Below are positions 32,929-41,698 of a stretch of DNA of 64,000 nt, piece after piece. The notes below the pieces were generated by a model that ran no database searches, had not been told where the DNA came from, and worked only from the letters and a program-made list of their open reading frames with translations. Where the stretch lies: contig NZ_AJYK02000043.1 of assembly GCF_000286955.2 (NCBI RefSeq), forward strand, positions 1-64,000, read 5' to 3'. The stretch comes from Vibrio rumoiensis 1S-45. Its GTDB lineage: Bacteria; Pseudomonadota; Gammaproteobacteria; Enterobacterales; Vibrionaceae. Both the position numbers and the translations under genes were made by a program. Within the stretch, counting starts at the first letter, position 1; the number at the start of each line of letters is the position of its first letter.

Positions 32929-32957
32929 AAAAAGCCAGCATTGCAATTGCTGGCTTT
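32929..32957. terminator. Bidirectional terminator between yciK and mlc
   Basis: Stem AAAAGCCAGCA / TGCTGGCTTTT with a 7-nt loop between convergent genes. Confidence 0.9.
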
Positions 32958-32994
32958 TACATTACCTACCTAAGTGATTCCAGATACCGCTAGA

Positions 32995-34209
32995 TTACCC
33001 TTCACTCACTTTCAATAATAAAGAACCATCGTAAAGCGCTTGTTTTATCAGTGCAGCCCCTGGCATAGTGGTTTGAGTAAAAAATTTACATTCCACTAAG
33101 GGCACATTCTTATGAAAGATCGGTAAGCTGTATTGCTGTAGTGATTTTTCAATCGCAGGGTATAGCAGCGACTTTGCATGATTGAGCGCCCCACCGAGTA
33201 ATATTTTCTCTGGGCTGAAAATATTCACCATAATGGCAATACCTTTACCAAGATCTTTACCAAGCTGCTCAATCGTATTTTTTGCAAGTTCATCACCTTT
33301 CAAGGCGGCTTCACAAATTCGTTCCATCGAAACATCACTCACTGGGATCATCGATTTCTGACCCTGTCGTAATGCTTGTTCTACCTTTCGACAAACCGCT
33401 TCCGATGAAGCAACCGTGTCTAAACACCCATGCTTACCGCATTCACATAGCATGCCATCAGGATCAACTTGAATGTGGCCAAGTTCGCCAATATTACCAT
33501 TGCGGCTATAGGCTAATCGCCCGTTCAGAATCACTCCAGCCGCCACACCTTGATGGTTGCTAATTAATAGTGAGTTATCCACCTCTTGAGACTGCCCAAA
33601 CAGCATTTCTGCCAAGGCCCATGCACAAGTATCATTAGCAATAAAAACTGGCACGCCGGTCTTTTCATAAATCGCAGGGCCTAACGCTAGATTCTCAATA
33701 TTAAAATAAGGCATTTGCAGTACGATGCCTTCCGCGAAATTCACCAAGGCTGGTAATGTGACCGCAATACTGGTCATCCTTTCGACCACATGAGCATGGC
33801 TCGCAAAGAATTGTTCAATTTCCGTCAATATACGCTGTTGTAAAGCGACTTGGTCAGTCTCTTCTATTTCAACTTTATAATCGGCAACAACATTTCCACC
33901 GAGTTCATGAAGGGCAATAATTAAATACCCCTTACCTAAGCGAATAGAAAGAAACTGCCAACCAGCATTGTCAGTTTGTAGCCCCACGGCAGGTCGGCCT
34001 CGTGAAATGGACTCTTGCACGACCGTTTCATGGATCAAGTGCCCTTCCATCAATTCACGAGAGATTTTTGTAATACTCGCAGGTGCAAGACCACTCAATT
34101 TAGAGAGATCGATACGCGATATTGGACCAAATTGATCGATAAGTTTATATACACGACCTGTATTGACTTGCTTGATTTGATCAATGTGACCAGGTTGAGC
34201 CATGTACAT
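32995..34209 (-). CDS. mlc: ROK family glucose-PTS repressor Mlc
   Basis: Transcriptional repressor of ptsG and other PTS genes, relieved when dephosphorylated EIICB-Glc sequesters it at the membrane. The 404 residues match E. coli Mlc at the N-terminus (PGHIDQIKQVNTGRVYKLIDQ), in the helix-turn-helix (about 30-55, SRIDLSKLSGLAPASITKI), at the zinc site (CECGKHGCLDTVAS near 260) and at the C-terminus (ALIKQALYDGSLLL). NagC is the alternative; the N-terminal match favours Mlc. AAGGAG lies 6 bp before the first ATG at 34209. ptsG, its expected target, is 8 kb away in this window. Confidence 0.9.
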   Translation of the reverse strand: MYMAQPGHIDQIKQVNTGRVYKLIDQFGPISRIDLSKLSGLAPASITKISRELMEGHLIHETVVQESISRGRPAVGLQTDNAGWQFLSIRLGKGYLIIALHELGGNVVADYKVEIEETDQVALQQRILTEIEQFFASHAHVVERMTSIAVTLPALVNFAEGIVLQMPYFNIENLALGPAIYEKTGVPVFIANDTCAWALAEMLFGQSQEVDNSLLISNHQGVAAGVILNGRLAYSRNGNIGELGHIQVDPDGMLCECGKHGCLDTVASSEAVCRKVEQALRQGQKSMIPVSDVSMERICEAALKGDELAKNTIEQLGKDLGKGIAIMVNIFSPEKILLGGALNHAKSLLYPAIEKSLQQYSLPIFHKNVPLVECKFFTQTTMPGAALIKQALYDGSLLLKVSEG

Positions 34210-34538
34210 TACTTACTCCTTTTTAGAATCAGGCTTTAATTTTTTTACACTGCAAACTAATTGTGAAGCTCAGCAGTTAAGGAGCGTGATAGGTATCACG
34301 ATTAAAAGCTAATTTGTTCATATTCTAGTTCTTTTTCATCAAATTGATGCATGCTAAACCATAGTCTCAAAAATAAAAGTCTCAAAGCGATAACCAAAAT
34401 CAATCTATTTGGAGTCACATATCTCGCAGTCATACAATGAAATAACAAAGCAAAACATGATAATTTAAACCAAGATATATATTTCCAAGTGCAGAATCCA
34501 CTTAGGTATATAAACACTCAACAACGATGGAGTTTTTC
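34210..34538. other. Divergent regulatory region between mlc and pykA
   Basis: 329 bp, AT-rich. It holds a CRP-like palindrome (34285-34300), a possible -10 TATATA near 34508 for pykA, and a short stem CCAAGTG / CACTTAGG near 34488-34506. A minus-strand frame at 34302-34517 has no homology I recognise, no good ribosome binding site and unusual composition, and is not called. Confidence 0.5.
34285..34300. promoter_or_regulatory. CRP-like palindrome upstream of mlc
   Basis: CGTGATAGGTATCACG is a perfect palindrome around a 2-bp centre and fits the CRP consensus TGTGA-N6-TCACA at 8 of 10 positions. It lies 76 bp upstream of the mlc start. E. coli mlc is known to be influenced by cAMP-CRP; control here is inference. 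Confidence 0.5.
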
Positions 34539-35984
34539 ATGTTGAAACGACTTAGACGTACAAAAATTGTCACCACCTTAGGTCCCGCTACAGACCAAGG
34601 TAATGTCCTTGAAGAAATCATCAAAGCTGGGGCAAATGTTGTCAGAATGAACTTTTCGCACGGTTCTGCAGAAGATCATATTATCCGAGCAGAAAAGGTT
34701 CGTAACATTGCCGCAAGATTAGGTATTCATGTCGCTATCTTGGGGGATTTACAAGGCCCTAAAATCCGAGTTTCAACATTTAAAGATGGCAAAATTCATC
34801 TCAATATTGGCGACAAGTTCACATTAGACAGTGATTTAGAAAAAGGCCAAGGCGACCAATTAGCGGTTGGCTTAGATTATAAAGAACTCCCTAAAGATGT
34901 CGGAACTGGCGATGTTTTATTGTTAGATGATGGTCGTGTTCAGCTCAAAGTAACCAGTGTTGAAGGCAATAAAGTCCATACCGAAGTAACGGTTGCAGGG
35001 CCGCTCTCCAACAACAAAGGCATCAACAAAAAAGGTGGCGGTCTTTCCGCTGACGCATTAACAGAAAAAGACAAACAAGATATTCTCACCGCGGCGAAAA
35101 TCAAAGTCGATTACCTAGCGATATCATTCCCTCGCAATGGTGAAGACATGCATTACGCACGTCGACTTGCTCGTGATGCCGGATTAGAGGCAAAATTAGT
35201 TGCGAAAGTCGAGCGCGCTGAAACGGTCGTTAACCAAGAAAGCATGGATGATATTATTTTAGCTTCCGATGTGGTGATGGTTGCCCGTGGCGATTTAGGC
35301 GTTGAAATTGGTGATGCTGAACTGGTAGGCGTTCAAAAACAATTAATACGTCGCGCACGCAGCTTAGATAGAAACGTCATTACCGCTACACAAATGATGG
35401 AATCAATGATCACGAGCCCAATGCCAACTCGAGCAGAGGTCATGGATGTTGCCAATGCGGTTTTAGATGGCACTGATGCCGTGATGCTATCTGCTGAAAC
35501 AGCAGCAGGCTCCTTTCCAATTGAAACCGTGAGATCAATGGCTGAAGTCTGTGTTGGCGCAGAGAAAATGCCATCGATTAATGTGTCTAACTATCGCCTT
35601 GATCGTAAATTCCAATCAGCAGAAGAAACCATTGCTATGGCAACCATGTATTCCGCTAACCACATGGAAGGCATTACCGCGGTGATATCCATGACAGAAT
35701 CGGGTAGAACGCCATTAATGATGTCTCGCTTGAGTTCGGGACTACCTATTTTTGCCTTATCTCGTAATGAAAGTACGTTGAATCGTGCAGCTCTCTACCG
35801 AGGGGTGACACCGGTTTTCTTTGAACACGATGCTGGTTCTGGATTGCCGTGCGCACTTGCAGCGATTCAAACCTTAAAAGACAAACATTTCTTGAACAAA
35901 GGCGATAAAGTGATCATCACACAAGGTGATGTCATGGATTTGATTGGTTCCACTAACTGTATGCGAATAATCGAAGTCGAATAA
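34539..35984 (+). CDS. pykA: Pyruvate kinase II (PykA type)
   Basis: Final glycolytic step, phosphoenolpyruvate + ADP to pyruvate + ATP. The 481 residues (E. coli PykA 480) start [18 protein letters not shown] and contain the catalytic MNFSHGS near 36, [13 protein letters not shown] near 68, and the signature [38 protein letters not shown] spread over about 285-325. It matches E. coli PykA rather than PykF ([12 protein letters not shown] near 168). Start at 34539 because GGAG lies 6 bp before it; the ATG at 34527 overlaps that site. A terminator follows. Confidence 0.95.
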   Translation: MLKRLRRTKIVTTLGPATDQGNVLEEIIKAGANVVRMNFSHGSAEDHIIRAEKVRNIAARLGIHVAILGDLQGPKIRVSTFKDGKIHLNIGDKFTLDSDLEKGQGDQLAVGLDYKELPKDVGTGDVLLLDDGRVQLKVTSVEGNKVHTEVTVAGPLSNNKGINKKGGGLSADALTEKDKQDILTAAKIKVDYLAISFPRNGEDMHYARRLARDAGLEAKLVAKVERAETVVNQESMDDIILASDVVMVARGDLGVEIGDAELVGVQKQLIRRARSLDRNVITATQMMESMITSPMPTRAEVMDVANAVLDGTDAVMLSAETAAGSFPIETVRSMAEVCVGAEKMPSINVSNYRLDRKFQSAEETIAMATMYSANHMEGITAVISMTESGRTPLMMSRLSSGLPIFALSRNESTLNRAALYRGVTPVFFEHDAGSGLPCALAAIQTLKDKHFLNKGDKVIITQGDVMDLIGSTNCMRIIEVE

Positions 35985-36010
35985 AATCTATAAACTACGT
36001 TTAGAAATAA

Positions 36011-36038
36011 AAATGAGGAGCCATTTGGCTCCTCATTT
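36011..36038 (+). terminator. Terminator downstream of pykA
   Basis: Perfect 12-bp stem AAATGAGGAGCC / GGCTCCTCATTT with a 4-nt loop; the T run is the right arm itself, followed by AGTTATT. Confidence 0.8.
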
Positions 36039-36147
36039 AGTTATTCGCTTAGTGCGTTTCATATTCGTTTGAATAAGAAGTCCTATACGCCACCATAGCC
36101 ACTTGAATTTATTGGTATTAAATGGCCCTAGTTATCCAAATCTTAGG

Positions 36148-37191
36148 TTAACTATTTTGCTGACGCTGAATACTATCGTAAGACTGCTCTAACACTTCCC
36201 AAAATTGCTTTTCAAAACCTTTTTGGCGGCCTGAAGTCAATTCTGAAAAATAGGATTGGTACATCTTCCAGGCCCAAGCATCTGCATCTACATTATCTGG
36301 CGCATTCTTTTTATAGCTTTGGAATCGCTTTAATAGCGTTTCTGGCGACAACTCATTTAAAAGATATTGCAATGCCATGGTCGTCGATTGATGCATTCTT
36401 TCGCTGTGACTCTCGATGGATTTAAGACTGTTCGAGATCGCTTGAGGAGGATCTAAATGAAATAAGCTTTTTTCTTCACCAAACATTAATTGTTCAGTTT
36501 CATCAATACTAAGCCCCATTTGCAATGGATTATCTTGGATAGGCTGAAAACTGCGATTGAGTAAATGAAAATAGCTGTCTTGTCTGTTATGAATTGACAA
36601 TAACCCTTCAATGCTTGATTTTAATGACTCAGATTCTGCTTGATTCTTCCTTGATACATCCGCATTTGGCGACATGTTTTGCTCCTTGTGCGCAGAGGGC
36701 TCAATCTCTACGTGTGTAGCCTCTGGTTGTGATACTGGGGCATCCGTAAATGATGGCAAATCAATATCCAGTTGAGGTATATAAGTTTGTGAGGGCTCTT
36801 GAACATCTTGTCCAACCGCTTCACTCACACTACGGTAAGATTGCTCCATTTCAACTTCAACCACCTTTAAATGTGCTTTCAGTTGGTAAGATCCAATTCT
36901 AAATACATCTCCATTTTGAACGGCAATCGATCTATTTTGTTCAAATTGAGGTTGTTGATCATTCACCCCAATCCCACCTTGAAGATCAATAAGGTGATAC
37001 TGGCCGTTCTGATATTTCACTTGGCAATAAGGTGTAATCAGGGCGTTATTTGGATCGGGCAATAACCAATGGCATGAATCATCATTACCAATATACCCCC
37101 CCTCTTGCTTAAATTGATGAGAGGCTGCGCCTCCTGTTTTCAATAAGCGCGTATTCATTACCACAAAAGTAAGAAAAGTGTGCTCTTCCAT
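36148..37191 (-). CDS. Orphan FHA-domain protein of the type VI secretion TagH/ImpI kind
   Basis: A 347-residue protein with an N-terminal FHA phosphothreonine-binding fold (about 8-105; GGYIGNDDSCHWLLPDP, then YHLIDLQGGIGVNDQ and NGDVFRIGSYQLKA), an acidic Pro/Ser/Glu-rich linker (about 110-190), and a helical C-terminal domain like the type VI FHA family (QDNPLQMGLSIDETEQLMFG, HSERMHQSTTMALQYLLNELSPETLLKRF, AWAWKMYQSYFSEL). Such proteins regulate T6SS assembly by a kinase/phosphatase relay, but no T6SS, kinase or phosphatase gene lies in the window. ATG at 37191 has GGAG 5 bp upstream. The patatin gene lies upstream on the same strand after a gap of about 270 bp. Confidence 0.75.
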   Translation of the reverse strand: MEEHTFLTFVVMNTRLLKTGGAASHQFKQEGGYIGNDDSCHWLLPDPNNALITPYCQVKYQNGQYHLIDLQGGIGVNDQQPQFEQNRSIAVQNGDVFRIGSYQLKAHLKVVEVEMEQSYRSVSEAVGQDVQEPSQTYIPQLDIDLPSFTDAPVSQPEATHVEIEPSAHKEQNMSPNADVSRKNQAESESLKSSIEGLLSIHNRQDSYFHLLNRSFQPIQDNPLQMGLSIDETEQLMFGEEKSLFHLDPPQAISNSLKSIESHSERMHQSTTMALQYLLNELSPETLLKRFQSYKKNAPDNVDADAWAWKMYQSYFSELTSGRQKGFEKQFWEVLEQSYDSIQRQQNS

Positions 37192-37254
37192 AGTCACTCC
37201 ATTTACAACAGCTTATGATGCTAAAGTCACGTTTACTCTGATTGGTATTCATCA

Positions 37255-37296
37255 CCCTCGATGAGGGGAGAATAAAAGGTTCAGGTGTAAACCTGA
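37255..37296 (-). terminator. Weak hairpins downstream of the patatin gene
   Basis: On the minus strand TCAGGT-TTAC-ACCTGA (37296-37281) is followed after three bases by TTTTATTC, then by a second small stem CCCTC-ATC-GAGGG (37267-37255). This could partly terminate the patatin transcript before the FHA gene. Confidence 0.35.
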
Positions 37297-37460
37297 TTAA
37301 AGTGGATATTGAGGGAAAAGCGAGAGCGGGAAAAGTTATAACAAGGAATATGCGACACACTTAACTAACCTAATTGAATGAACCTCACCACTTTCCATAA
37401 TATACTTACTTGAGTATAAACCTCAGTTTCAGTTAATTAAGAAAGTGGCTTAGATTTCAA

Positions 37461-38636
37461 TTACATTTTAGTGTATGCGCCTTGGTGAATTACGTCGGGG
37501 TTGGAACTGAGCGATGAAAATTGAGCAATAAAGTTACGCCCGGCTTGAATACCCATTTGGTAATCAAACTCTAAATCTTCAGCTTTACTTAAAAGCGGAG
37601 AAGAACGCAGCGGCTCTTCTGGAGCAATTTGTAGAATAAAGCAATCATCCGGTGGTTTAAGCATAAAGTTGTGGGTTAAGGTAAAGGTCTGATGGTGAAT
37701 CATCAGCATGTCCATGATCCCCGCATCAAATTGATCCCCTAACAAGTGGCATAAGCGATACACATCGCCACTTCCAAACAACCAACGCCCGCCATTTAAT
37801 AATGGCTTTAATTTATCCGTTTCGATTGATTGTGATTTAGCAATACGCTCTTGAAGAAAGCCATTCAAATCCACCCGCCAACCTGCCGTTCGGTTAGCAA
37901 TACTATTTTGAATCGCTTCAAAATGTTGATCAAGCCCGACTTTACTCAGAAATGAAGGTTCATTGGTCGGCTCTGGTTCTATTTCTGCGTTTAAATCCAC
38001 CGGTTCAGTTCGAATAACGGTAATAAGTCTTGCGCCTTTTCTCCAGGCTTCTTGCGCAGGAATAGCCGCTGAAACACCACCATCAACATAGCGCTTTTGG
38101 TTAATTTCAATTTCATGTCTGTAGAGAGCTGGAATCGCACAAGTTGCTTTCAAGACATCAATCCATTCATTCACCATAATCGGCAAATATTCATCATGTA
38201 GATCATCAATATTAGTGACAGCAGCAAAAGCTTGTCGATCACCAAGAACAAAACGGCCTACATCAACATCCAGAAGATAAGGAGGCTCAGAAAGCTGCTC
38301 AAACACCCAATCTAAATCAAGGCGTTTTTTGCGGCGAATATGAGTAAAAAGACGAAAGAATTCTGGGCGAGTGGTGAGGTCGGTAATAAATGCCTTACCG
38401 AGACCTTTTTGGCGGCAAAGAAAAGAGGTGATGTTCAGCGCTCCGGCCGAAGTACCGTAAAATACATCGAAAGGATCAATTGATGCTTCCAACAAGCTAT
38501 CAAGTACTCCAGCAGTAAATATACCCTTTTGCCCTCCACCTTGGGCAACCAAAGCATGCTTTCCATTGGAATACTTGCTGAGGACTGTGGGATCAACAGA
38601 AACACCTAGATCAGTAATCACACCACTGTTTTTCAC
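37461..38636 (-). CDS. Patatin-like phospholipase (YjjU-type), GTG start
   Basis: A 391-residue patatin-family hydrolase. The oxyanion loop GGGQKGIFTAGVL is near 33-45, the nucleophile serine is in GTSAG near 63, and the catalytic aspartate is in YVDGGVSAAIP near 190, so the Ser-Asp dyad is complete. A C-terminal extension (about 280-391) resembles the DUF6363 part of E. coli YjjU. There is no signal peptide. GTG at 38636 is preceded by AGGAGG at 5 bp. It begins 24 bp after the YnhF-like gene and lies upstream of the T6SS-like FHA gene. Patatin enzymes may be house-keeping lipases or T6SS effectors; the dyad alone does not decide. Confidence 0.85.
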   Translation of the reverse strand: MKNSGVITDLGVSVDPTVLSKYSNGKHALVAQGGGQKGIFTAGVLDSLLEASIDPFDVFYGTSAGALNITSFLCRQKGLGKAFITDLTTRPEFFRLFTHIRRKKRLDLDWVFEQLSEPPYLLDVDVGRFVLGDRQAFAAVTNIDDLHDEYLPIMVNEWIDVLKATCAIPALYRHEIEINQKRYVDGGVSAAIPAQEAWRKGARLITVIRTEPVDLNAEIEPEPTNEPSFLSKVGLDQHFEAIQNSIANRTAGWRVDLNGFLQERIAKSQSIETDKLKPLLNGGRWLFGSGDVYRLCHLLGDQFDAGIMDMLMIHHQTFTLTHNFMLKPPDDCFILQIAPEEPLRSSPLLSKAEDLEFDYQMGIQAGRNFIAQFSSLSSNPDVIHQGAYTKM

Positions 38637-38660
38637 ACACTCCTCCTAAATATCTTTTAA

Positions 38661-38750
38661 TTAATGTGTAAGCACAATAAGTGCATAAGCACCTATAAAG
38701 CTTAATTCGCCACAGATAACCATTAACGCAATTTTAAAATCGTAATTCAT
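38661..38750 (-). CDS. YnhF-like 29-residue single-span membrane peptide
   Basis: A 29-residue frame from ATG (38750) to TAA (38661). Start MNYDFKIAL, then a hydrophobic span to the end IVLTH; the length, the Asp-x-Lys near positions 4-6 and the terminal His agree with E. coli YnhF as I remember it. The middle is less hydrophobic (one Glu, one Cys). The upstream ribosome binding site is only AGAG at about 8 bp. It directly precedes the patatin gene on the same strand, with the patatin Shine-Dalgarno in the gap. Too short to be certain; peptide or ribosome profiling data would decide. Confidence 0.45.
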   Translation of the reverse strand: MNYDFKIALMVICGELSFIGAYALIVLTH

Positions 38751-39277
38751 AATAAAACTCTAGAAAGTAAAAACAACAAGATATTAGCATGACTGGCCAG
38801 TTTAGGCTTGAGAAACACTAAAACAAAATGAACAAGAACTAACTCGCTAACTTAACAGCCTAATTCAACCAGATAATTCAGCACAAAGTATCGTGTCATG
38901 TCATAAATTTGTACATTAAAACATCATACAGACCGCATTAATTAACAGCATTAACATCACCATTAATCGAAACAAAATAGCTGTAAACACTGGAAAATGA
39001 CATCAATCCAGTTAGATATAACACAATTTTAGATATATCAAGCCTTATTGATTAACTTAACAATTACCTGACATCAACACACTCTATTGCGTTATTTATC
39101 TTCAATATGTACTCTCAGAGTATGCATAGGTGAAGATACTACCTTATGCCAACACACATTCATAAAATTAGAATAATAAGCTGGAACTTAATGATATAAG
39201 TAGAATATTAGGCCATTGGCATGGTTAATATCTCCTATGATTAAGTATCCACATAATCAGTTACAGAGGATTTGTAC
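38751..39277. other. AT-rich intergenic region before the NSS transporter
   Basis: 527 bp without another supportable gene. It should hold divergent promoters for the YnhF-like/patatin group and the NSS transporter. A 13-bp palindrome TACTCTCAGAGTA at 39110-39122 could be an operator. No tRNA or riboswitch shape is evident to me. Confidence 0.4.
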
Positions 39278-40750
39278 ATGAAAAGAGAACAATGGGGCTC
39301 CCGTGCGGGGTTTGTTCTAGCAGCCGTAGGATCGGCGATAGGATTAGGTAATATTTGGCGTTTTCCATACATGGCGTATGAAAACGGCGGTGGTGCTTTC
39401 TTTATTCCTTACCTTTTTGCCATGCTCACTGCTGGTATACCTTTTATGATTTTAGAATTTACCATGGGGCACAAATTCCGTGGTTCAGCACCTAAAACAC
39501 TCGCCAAAATTAACAGTAAATTTGAATGGCTTGGTTGGTTCCAAGTCATGATCGCTGCGGTGATCGGTGTTTACTATGTTGCCATTATTGGTTGGGCTAT
39601 TTCGTACACCGGTTTAGCAGTAACTCAAGGTTGGGGTAGCGATCCAAATGCTTACTTCTTTGGGGAGTATCTACAACTTGGCGGTGATAATTCTCCAAGC
39701 AAACTAGGCAGCATTCAATGGCATATTGCCATTCCAATGGTAGTCGCATGGGCAATCACTTTTGGTGCCATTTTTAGTGGTGTTAAAGGCGGGATTGAAC
39801 GTGCAGGTAAAATCATGATGCCAATCCTGTTCATCATGGTATTAGCTCTTATTGGTCGCATGGTTTTCTTACCAGGTGCGGTTGATGGCCTTAACTATCT
39901 GTTCCAACCTGATTTCAGTAAACTAACTGATCCATCAGTGTGGTCTGCGGCGTACGGTCAAATGTTCTTTACGCTATCAGTTGGTTTCGCCATCATGCTG
40001 GCATATTCAAGCTACCTACCTGAAAAGTCGGATATCAGTAACAATGCATTGATGACGGTTCTTATCAACTGTGGCTTCTCAATCCTTGCCGGTGTCCTTA
40101 TCTTCTCAGTATTGGGTTATATGGCGCAAGAACAAGCTAAACCATTAACAGACGTTGTATCGGCTGGTGTTGGCCTTGCATTTGTTACCATTCCTGCGGC
40201 GATAAACCTACTTCCAGCACCTTATATATTAGGTCCGCTATTCTTCCTAGCACTAGTGGTTGCTGGTCTTAGCTCACATATCTCCATCATGGAAGCGGTA
40301 ACCTCTGCCTTTATTGATAAGTTGAAGTGGTCTCGTAAGAAAGCGGCAAGCATTGTTTGTGGTGTAGGTTTATTGGTATCACTTTCTTTTGCTACCAATG
40401 GCGGCCTATTGCTGCTTGACTTAGTAGATTACTTTATTAACAACATCGCCCTACTTTCAAGCTGCTTAATTGAATTAGTGCTAGTTGGTTGGTTATTTAA
40501 AATTGCCGATATTCGTAAACATGCGAATGATCTTTCTGACTTTAGCATTGGTATTTGGTTCGAACTTTGCATCCGCTTTGTTACACCAATTATGATTGCT
40601 ATTATTTTAGCGAATAAGATTATCGCAACGCTAAATGAAGGCTACGGCGGCTATGAAATGTCTGACCTTCTATTACTTGGTTGGGGATTATTAGCGGCGA
40701 TGCTAGTTATCGCTATCGCAGTTAACGCAAAAAAATCAAAAGAGGCTTAA
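39278..40750 (+). CDS. Sodium-dependent amino acid transporter of the NSS (SNF) family
   Basis: Secondary transporter with about twelve membrane segments, coupling Na+ to uptake of an amino acid, probably methionine or alanine. The 490 residues start with the family signature REQWGSRAGFVLAAVGSAIGLGNIWRFPYMAYENGGGAF, which includes the Na+ and substrate-binding residues of the unwound TM1. The ATG at 39278 has GAGGA 7 bp upstream; the TTG at 39272 overlaps it. The next gene encodes the MetS-type small subunit, so the MetP/MetS pair of Corynebacterium is the closest described analogue. Confidence 0.88.
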   Translation: MKREQWGSRAGFVLAAVGSAIGLGNIWRFPYMAYENGGGAFFIPYLFAMLTAGIPFMILEFTMGHKFRGSAPKTLAKINSKFEWLGWFQVMIAAVIGVYYVAIIGWAISYTGLAVTQGWGSDPNAYFFGEYLQLGGDNSPSKLGSIQWHIAIPMVVAWAITFGAIFSGVKGGIERAGKIMMPILFIMVLALIGRMVFLPGAVDGLNYLFQPDFSKLTDPSVWSAAYGQMFFTLSVGFAIMLAYSSYLPEKSDISNNALMTVLINCGFSILAGVLIFSVLGYMAQEQAKPLTDVVSAGVGLAFVTIPAAINLLPAPYILGPLFFLALVVAGLSSHISIMEAVTSAFIDKLKWSRKKAASIVCGVGLLVSLSFATNGGLLLLDLVDYFINNIALLSSCLIELVLVGWLFKIADIRKHANDLSDFSIGIWFELCIRFVTPIMIAIILANKIIATLNEGYGGYEMSDLLLLGWGLLAAMLVIAIAVNAKKSKEA

Positions 40751-40751
40751 T

Positions 40752-40850
40752 ATGACTACTGGTGCAATTATCATGATGATTATCGGCCTAGGTATTACAT
40801 GGGGCGGCGCTGCTTTATGTATTCGCAGAGCGATGTCTAATCAAGACTAA
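40752..40850 (+). CDS. MetS family NSS transporter small subunit (32 residues)
   Basis: A 32-residue single-span membrane peptide starting MTTGAIIMMIIGLGITWGG and ending with a positively charged tail (CIRRAMSNQD), the pattern of MetS family small subunits. The start is 1 bp after the transporter stop. In Corynebacterium MetS is needed for MetP transport; here the role is inferred from family and position. A strong terminator follows at 40941. Confidence 0.88.
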   Translation: MTTGAIIMMIIGLGITWGGAALCIRRAMSNQD

Positions 40851-40940
40851 ACGTTTATAACATTGAAGCTGTCATCTTAAAAAGTGGCAGCCTCACTTAA
40901 CGAGATAGCGTTTATTTGAACTCAACAGGCTCAATACCTG

Positions 40941-40975
40941 AATGCCAGTTAGCACTATACTAACTGGCATTTTTT
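40941..40975 (+). terminator. Terminator of the NSS/MetS unit
   Basis: 12-bp stem AATGCCAGTTAG / CTAACTGGCATT with a 7-nt loop and a run of T. Confidence 0.9.
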
Positions 40976-41176
40976 ATAGCCCTACCTTGTATCATTTTAG
41001 CTAGTTAACTTACCCCATCAACGAAGCCGCTCCTCCCTTACCAGACTTATTTAATTGTCAATGATGCTGTCAGCCAGAGAAGGCTAGATAGGATTGGGCT
41101 GCAGGTTGGCTTTTGTCCAAAAACCACGAATTCCCTTACCGACATAAATCACCGATAGGTCATAAAATTCAGGCAT

Positions 41177-41209
41177 AAAAAAACCAGCGATATAATCACT
41201 GGTTTTTGT
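41177..41209 (-). terminator. Terminator of ptsG-RDD
   Basis: On the minus strand AAAACCAGTGAT / ATCGCTGGTTTT with one mismatch is followed by TTTATG; it ends the ptsG-RDD transcript. The plus strand also carries a T run. Confidence 0.75.
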
Positions 41210-41226
41210 GTACCGCTTAATCCGGA

Positions 41227-41694
41227 TTAGTATTCAATTACATTCGTATCGAATTTTCTATCGTGCCAAGGCGGATTACTATGCGTTAAAAATTGAGCGC
41301 CGCTATATAAAACATACAGCCCTAACGTTGCAACACTCAAGTATATTTTTTGAAACTCACGTTTTAAATATCGTGATTGATTCATCGGTTGGTCATTCGT
41401 TGATTCAACCGATAAACGCAAAAAATACCGTGAAAATGAATTGCCAAGCAAGCGATAACAAATCCAGTGATACCCCATATATACGCCGATAGTGATAAGC
41501 ATCACTCCAACAATAATGAGTAACAACACTGGCAATGCCAACGTATCATTAAACGAGACAGATACTCCGCTTCCCTGAGATGCATAAGCCAACACCCCAA
41601 GGTAAATATCCCTCGCTATCATGGCAAACATTTGCACGATAGCGAGATCAATGACGAAAGTACCCACTCGCTTATATTTATGCTTAAAGCTCAT
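41227..41694 (-). CDS. RDD family inner membrane protein
   Basis: A 155-residue protein with three hydrophobic segments (about 10-32, 50-75 and 115-135). The RDD hallmarks are present: Arg and Asp in the first span (RVGTFVIDLAIV, near 9-20) and the C-terminal WHDRKFDTNVIEY. The family is of unknown or varied function; some members have been linked to Na+/H+ antiport. It starts 4 bp after ptsG and is co-transcribed with it, but nothing links it to sugar transport directly. Confidence 0.8.
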   Translation of the reverse strand: MSFKHKYKRVGTFVIDLAIVQMFAMIARDIYLGVLAYASQGSGVSVSFNDTLALPVLLLIIVGVMLITIGVYMGYHWICYRLLGNSFSRYFLRLSVESTNDQPMNQSRYLKREFQKIYLSVATLGLYVLYSGAQFLTHSNPPWHDRKFDTNVIEY

Positions 41695-41698
41695 TCAA

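Larger units (their letters stand above)
40851..41226. other. Region between metS and the RDD gene
   Basis: 376 bp with two terminators (40941-40975 and 41177-41209) and about 200 bp between them in which I see no gene or RNA. Confidence 0.5.

Noticed and set aside
34302..34517. A 71-residue minus-strand frame between mlc and pykA
   Set aside because: No homology recognised, no clear ribosome binding site, and it overlaps regulatory palindromes; more likely chance in AT-rich DNA.
37461..38636. Patatin gene as a CBASS-type CapV phage-defence effector
   Set aside because: No CD-NTase or other defence gene is adjacent, and the C-terminal part resembles the house-keeping YjjU type.
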